A stretch of 41,779 nt of DNA from Candidatus Woesearchaeota archaeon (lineage in GTDB: Archaea; Nanobdellota; Nanobdellia; Woesearchaeales; UBA525): NCBI GenBank assembly GCA_018221165.1, contig JAAOYD010000033.1, forward strand, positions 1 through 41,779, in the 5' to 3' direction. Below are positions 38,945 to 41,779 of this stretch, one piece after another. Under the pieces are notes generated by a model, which saw only the letters and a list, made by a program, of their open reading frames with translations, had not been told where the DNA came from and ran no database searches. Positions within the stretch are counted from its first letter, which is position 1; the number at the start of each line of letters is the position of its first letter. The translations under genes and the position numbers were made by a program.

Positions 38945-39445
38945 TCAATCGTTCACAACCACATACATCATCGTAAAGAATTTCCTCGCATTCTTCACAC
39001 TCTCTTCGGCAGGAAGTTTATTGGCTTGCGACAATTTTCGATACGTGAATTTTCCTCGTTTTCCTTTTTCTTCCTTGAAGATATTGAGTAGTGTTTTTGC
39101 TTTCATTTTGAGGTCATCATATATCGCGAGGAGTTCCTTGTCGAGCACACCTGTCTCGATGAACCAAGAGAAGCGTTCATAGGTCTGCTCGTGTTCTCGT
39201 GGAGCAGTAATCTTGATTCCTTTCGAGAGTAAGTAGGCTTTCGCTGCGTAGAAGATGGAGAAATAGGATGCGCTGATCGCGTTGCTATAGAAGGTTTGCT
39301 GTTCATCTAATTCGAGAGTTCGTTTCATTCCCTCTTCTTCTGAGAGAAGAACAAGTGCATGTGCGAGGAGCGATTCATGCCTCGCCCGCCCAATATACTT
39401 CGCGACGACCCCATCCTCGTCGATAGGCTTTCTTAAGGATTTCAT
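38945..39445 (-). CDS. HEPN-domain protein, partner of the MNT nucleotidyltransferase
   Basis: 166 residues from ATG 39445, with the HEPN helical fold: SLLAHALVLLSEEEG, then YSNAISASYFSIFYAAKAYL, the usual core helix, and a C-terminal helix ending KKFFTMMYVVVND-like. HEPN proteins next to minimal nucleotidyltransferases act as RNase toxins or as binding partners. The classic RX4-6H RNase motif is not clear here. The start lies 71 bases inside the MNT gene, an unusually long overlap; a later start (at the internal MKRTLEL) would remove it. Confidence 0.78.
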   Translation of the reverse strand: MKSLRKPIDEDGVVAKYIGRARHESLLAHALVLLSEEEGMKRTLELDEQQTFYSNAISASYFSIFYAAKAYLLSKGIKITAPREHEQTYERFSWFIETGVLDKELLAIYDDLKMKAKTLLNIFKEEKGKRGKFTYRKLSQANKLPAEESVKNARKFFTMMYVVVND

Positions 39446-40019
39446 AATACAACGTACAGTTGTAGAGAAGTTTATGTTTCTTTGTGATCTGTTTCCCCAG
39501 ATTTTCCTCTTTATTGACGAGCATTTCGACGAAGTCGGAAAACGTGATGTAATGTTCGTCAATCTGACGAAGATGATGGAGTTTGATGGAATTGAGAGAC
39601 GATGCGATAGCTTTCTCAGTTTCTGGTTTATCGATGAGGAAACAGATATCAATATCCGAATCGGGAGTTTGCGTTCCGTTCGCGAAGCTGCCGAAGAGGA
39701 TAAGTCCAAAGTTCTTCACCGGAACCTCTTTCACAAGCTCTCGAAGAAGACGCTGCACTTCCTTGTGGAGCGGTTCGTTCGCTTCAATATAGAGAAGGTG
39801 TTCAATGAGCTGCGGAGTGTCGAGGTCAAGCGTGTAGAAGTTGCTGTTTGCCTTCCGCTCCTCGATAAGAAAGCTTTTCTTGACGAGCTTCTTCAGGACG
39901 TTGAACACCCAGGGCTTGCTCTTTTTTCCCGAGAGCCTCATCACATCCCTGATGGCGAGCTCTCTGAATGGCTGTGCTTTAAAGGTTGCAAGCACTTGAA
40001 GTTCGTCAGGAGTTAGCAT
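39375..40019 (-). CDS. Winged-helix plus minimal nucleotidyltransferase (MNT)
   Basis: 214 residues. The N-terminal winged helix is about 1-65 (ELAIRDVMRLSGKKSKPWVF, then KKLVKKSFLIEERK). The nucleotidyltransferase domain starts near 100 and has GSFANGTQTPDSDIDI, the G-S-x3-G-x5-S-D-x-D motif, with both catalytic aspartates. In MNT/HEPN pairs the MNT antitoxin AMPylates the HEPN toxin. The ATG at 40019 is followed downstream by the HEPN gene. The DGR template repeat lies upstream (40110-40191) on the same strand; no functional link is known. Confidence 0.85.
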   Translation of the reverse strand: MLTPDELQVLATFKAQPFRELAIRDVMRLSGKKSKPWVFNVLKKLVKKSFLIEERKANSNFYTLDLDTPQLIEHLLYIEANEPLHKEVQRLLRELVKEVPVKNFGLILFGSFANGTQTPDSDIDICFLIDKPETEKAIASSLNSIKLHHLRQIDEHYITFSDFVEMLVNKEENLGKQITKKHKLLYNCTLYYEILKKAYRRGWGRREVYWAGEA

Positions 40020-40109
40020 ATTACTAAATTAGATAATGAACGTTATTAATAAAAGTAACGATTTTGTGACGAGAAAGAGAAGATATTTGTCCCAATGTGC
40101 TGGCCTATT

Positions 40110-40191
40110 CCGACAGACGCGCCGTTGTTGTTGAGGTTGTTGTCGAAGTTGACACCGTTGTTGTTGTCGTTCGCGACACCCAACCGGCCGC
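40110..40191 (-). repeat. DGR template repeat (TR), 82 bp
   Basis: 82 bp aligning without gaps to 40458-40539. Read on the minus strand, it contains 22 adenines; 15 are changed in the other copy, and no C, G or T is changed. The reading frame matching the target would give ten AAC and two GAC codons at the mutable sites. It lies 194 bases after the stop of the target gene and on the same strand. The ORF that runs through it (40046-40231) is not a gene. The 20 bp at the left and 16 bp at the right of the variable core are invariant. Confidence 0.93.
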
Positions 40192-40365
40192 CCAGGTAGC
40201 CCCTCCGCCTTTTTTTCTTTCCACCACCCATTCAGTCATGCGAAGCACGAGTAGTCTGGGTTGAATTTTATGACAGCAAGCTGCCGTAACGGAAGGACGT
40301 GTAGGTCCAGCAGTCCGCATCAATAAGCGGCATAACTGGGACAATGAGAAAAGAAAGTATTGATG

Positions 40366-40371
40366 TTTAAA
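40366..40371 (-). promoter_or_regulatory. Possible promoter of the template-repeat RNA
   Basis: TTTAAA (palindromic) lies about 175 bases upstream of the TR on the minus strand, just after the stop of the target gene. If used, it would start an RNA near 40340 that reaches the TR after about 150 nt. The target's own promoter could also read through. Confidence 0.4.
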
Positions 40372-40384
40372 TGCCTATTGGTGC

Positions 40385-41371
40385 TTATTCGACTCGACGT
40401 TCAAGATTGCTGTCGCGAAGACCTTTAAAAAACGCGTCGAGCGCCTCCGGCGCTACCCCGACAGACGCGCCGTCGTTGCCGAGGCCGCTGACGAAGTAGA
40501 CACCGAGGCTGCTGCCGCCCGCGACACCCAACCGGCCGCTGTCCGGCAACTGGTACCCATCATGCCAAGAACCGTACTGTGTGAAGCCGAACTTCTTGGC
40601 TCGATTCAGCAAAGCGTGAGCGGGCTTGACACCGCCTGTGGCAATACTCAAATCAGGATTAACACGACCATCAACATCTCGCTGAGAAGATTGATCTTCA
40701 GTTTCAGGATTATGATCAATGAGGTGGTATCCTGACGGGCTGTTCTCCAATGCTTCCACAGCAGGACGCACGACAGCATATGCGAGATCGCCATCAAGAA
40801 CGAAACCCTGACTCGCATCCTCAAAATCCCCAACAGAGGTAAAGAAACGATTGCCGAGAACACAGTCACCAACGACACCTTCGTAGAGCAAGCGGTTCAG
40901 AGCATTCCGCTCCTTCCGATTGCTCCTATTAAACTGCAGGGCACCGCGAACAAGCGCGCCATCCTGCACTGCTGCACGAATGCGCTCGTGATCATCAGAG
41001 AAATACGGCGCATTCACGAGGTCAACAACCATGTGAGCATTCCTGACACCATACACGCCTTTTGTGTCTTTCAGGACAAGACGCTCATGGTTCATGTCAT
41101 CCCAACTATTCCATTCAGGGCTCTCTTGCCAGCTCGTGACTTCTTCTGGAACAAGACTTCGCCCATGAAGCAGGAGGAATGAAGCAACACGAGCTAAATC
41201 AGCCTCTTGAACTGCCTGAATGGAATCCGCAACACCCGTAATTCTTTGCCGATACATGCGCACGCCGCGAAGCTGAGCGCCAGTTGGTGGAGTGAAAAAA
41301 GGCCGAATCTTTTCAGGAACGCTCTGTGCGTCCGTTTGCTGTCGATCCAAGAGGAGGTATGTGTCTGCCAT
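40385..41371 (-). CDS. DGR target protein with a near-C-terminal variable region
   Basis: 328 residues. I do not recognise the N-terminal part (about 1-240); it has no signal peptide or membrane segment, so it is probably cytosolic or exported some other way. Residues about 278-305 are the variable repeat, read as GRLGVAGGSSLGVYFVSGLG and so on, while the template reads GRLGVANDNNNGV. About 23 residues follow (VAPEALDAFFKGLRD). DGR targets usually use a C-type-lectin fold near the C-terminus; the YGSWHDGYQLPDSGRLGV start fits this loosely. GGTGAT lies 7 bases before the ATG, and a TATA box is at 41421-41429. Confidence 0.85.
   Translation of the reverse strand: MADTYLLLDRQQTDAQSVPEKIRPFFTPPTGAQLRGVRMYRQRITGVADSIQAVQEADLARVASFLLLHGRSLVPEEVTSWQESPEWNSWDDMNHERLVLKDTKGVYGVRNAHMVVDLVNAPYFSDDHERIRAAVQDGALVRGALQFNRSNRKERNALNRLLYEGVVGDCVLGNRFFTSVGDFEDASQGFVLDGDLAYAVVRPAVEALENSPSGYHLIDHNPETEDQSSQRDVDGRVNPDLSIATGGVKPAHALLNRAKKFGFTQYGSWHDGYQLPDSGRLGVAGGSSLGVYFVSGLGNDGASVGVAPEALDAFFKGLRDSNLERRVE
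40440..40454 (-). promoter_or_regulatory. DNA hairpin next to the variable repeat
   Basis: AGCGCC (40440-40445) and GGCGCT (40449-40454) form a 6-bp GC-rich stem with a 3-base loop. It starts 3 bp past the 3' end of the VR on the coding strand. In the Bordetella phage DGR a GC hairpin a few bp after the VR is needed for retrohoming; no such hairpin follows the TR here, as expected. Confidence 0.65.
40458..40539 (-). repeat. DGR variable repeat (VR), 82 bp, in the target gene
   Basis: The copy of the template repeat inside the target gene. On the minus strand, the 15 substitutions relative to the TR are A to G (11), A to T (3) and A to C (1). They change 11 of 12 AAC/GAC codons of the TR: outcomes include Gly, Ser, Leu, Tyr, Val and Asp. 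The flanking invariant blocks match exactly. Confidence 0.93.
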
Positions 41372-41420
41372 GCAATATCACCATGAATAGTCTTTATCAG
41401 CGAGAGCGAATACAGAATTA

Positions 41421-41429
41421 CTTATAAAG
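41421..41429 (-). promoter_or_regulatory. TATA box of the DGR target gene
   Basis: Reads CTTTATAAG on the minus strand, about 53 bases before the ATG at 41371. This gives a leader of about 26 nt with a GGTGAT ribosome binding site. Confidence 0.5.
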
Positions 41430-41459
41430 ATTTTTATATTTATTCACTTCAAAGTAGTA

Positions 41460-41779
41460 TTATCCCTTCACAACCCCAATCGGGGTCAATTTCACAACTT
41501 TCTTCGCGATGCCAGAATCATGGCACACCTGAATAACCTGGTCAACGTCTTTGTAGGCGCCAGGCGCTTCCTCAGTGACGCCTTTCCGGGAAGCGGACTT
41601 GATGCTGATGTCCTTGTCAGCGAGATCTTTGGTGATGCCTTCCTGGTCGAACAGCTTGTTGGCTTTGAAGCGCGACATCAAACGACCAGCGCCGTGAGCG
41701 CAGCTGCCGAAGCTCTCCTTCATCGCTGTTTCTGTTCCATGCAGAATAAAGCTGTGCGTGCCCATGCTGCCAGGAATCA
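41460..41779 (-). CDS. rtcB: RNA ligase RtcB, C-terminal part (cut by the window edge)
   Basis: The frame is open to the right edge, so only the last 105 or so residues are present. They contain GTHSFILHGTETAMKESFGS, then the CAHGAGRLMSR motif with the histidine (SCAHGAGR) that carries GMP in the ligase reaction, then the ending VVKLTPIGVVKG, typical of RtcB. RtcB joins 2',3'-cyclic-phosphate and 5'-OH RNA ends and is the archaeal tRNA splicing ligase. This suits a genome with a tRNA intron (18302-18397). Confidence 0.93.
   Translation of the reverse strand, partial: IPGSMGTHSFILHGTETAMKESFGSCAHGAGRLMSRFKANKLFDQEGITKDLADKDISIKSASRKGVTEEAPGAYKDVDQVIQVCHDSGIAKKVVKLTPIGVVKG

Noticed and set aside
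40046..40231. 61-residue minus-strand ORF through the TR, rich in Asn
   Set aside because: It reads in the target's frame only because the TR copies the target gene. No ribosome binding site or TATA spacing supports it. The AAC-rich content is explained by template function.
40105..40344. 79-residue minus-strand ORF with a Thr-rich end
   Set aside because: Another frame of the TR; low-complexity Thr stretch comes from the AAC-rich DNA.

Overview
The window looks like part of a compact archaeal chromosome, probably from a DPANN-type lineage (Woesearchaeales/Pacearchaeales-like). That placement is inferred from gene content, since no marker search was possible. The archaeal signs are: TATA boxes about 27 bases before many start codons (leaderless mRNAs); GGTGA-type ribosome binding sites inside operons; archaeal-type uS15, ABCE1, PolB and Hel308 homologues; a tRNA-Pro with a bulge-helix-bulge intron; GH57 and GT3 glycogen enzymes; and a membrane-anchored winged-helix regulator. 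Several enzymes look bacterial, including MetK.

Layout. 1-10200: TrmI, a DUF1461-type membrane protein and ABCE1; a MazE/MazF-like toxin-antitoxin pair; family B DNA polymerase; a NUDIX hydrolase; several small unknown genes, one of only 47 codons; and a winged-helix regulator. 10300-15800: a five-gene glycogen operon (GT4 glycosyltransferase, GH57 amylase, two related small proteins sharing an unnamed domain, GT3 glycogen synthase) behind a structured leader. 15800-23200: an aminotransferase, an HdeD-like protein, tRNA-Pro(CGG), uS15, a Hel308-like helicase without its first RecA domain, tRNA-Asn(GTT), a methyltransferase and a VapBC-like pair. 23270-29700: central metabolism (MetK, malate dehydrogenase, 2-hydroxyacid dehydrogenase, leucyl aminopeptidase, inositol monophosphatase, thioredoxin reductase). 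29860-35890: a copper operon (ArsR-type sensor, CopZ-like chaperone, an unusual Met-rich membrane protein with an HMA domain, a CARDB-type surface protein, CopA, a cupredoxin lipoprotein) with an operator at its promoter. 35900-38800: an unknown protein, a membrane-bound winged-helix regulator, a secreted coiled-coil protein and a small lipoprotein. 38900-41779: an MNT/HEPN pair, a diversity-generating retroelement cassette and the 3' end of rtcB.

The outstanding find is the diversity-generating retroelement (DGR) at 40110-40539. Two 82-bp copies align without gaps and differ at 15 positions. All 15 are adenines of the template repeat, read on the minus strand; none of the 60 non-adenine positions differs. 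The template is packed with AAC codons. The variable copy is the near-C-terminal part of a 328-residue protein and is followed after 3 bp by a GC-rich hairpin, as in the Bordetella phage DGR. No reverse transcriptase is encoded in the window, so it must act in trans or have been lost.

Other notable signals: ABCE1 has lost exactly the four cysteines that would hold one of its two 4Fe-4S clusters and kept the four for the other. Both tRNA genes are preceded, 15-18 nt upstream and within the predicted transcript, by an element that copies the tRNA's own acceptor stem. The helicase is a stand-alone C-terminal half with its own promoter. Many convergent genes share or overlap their stop codons.
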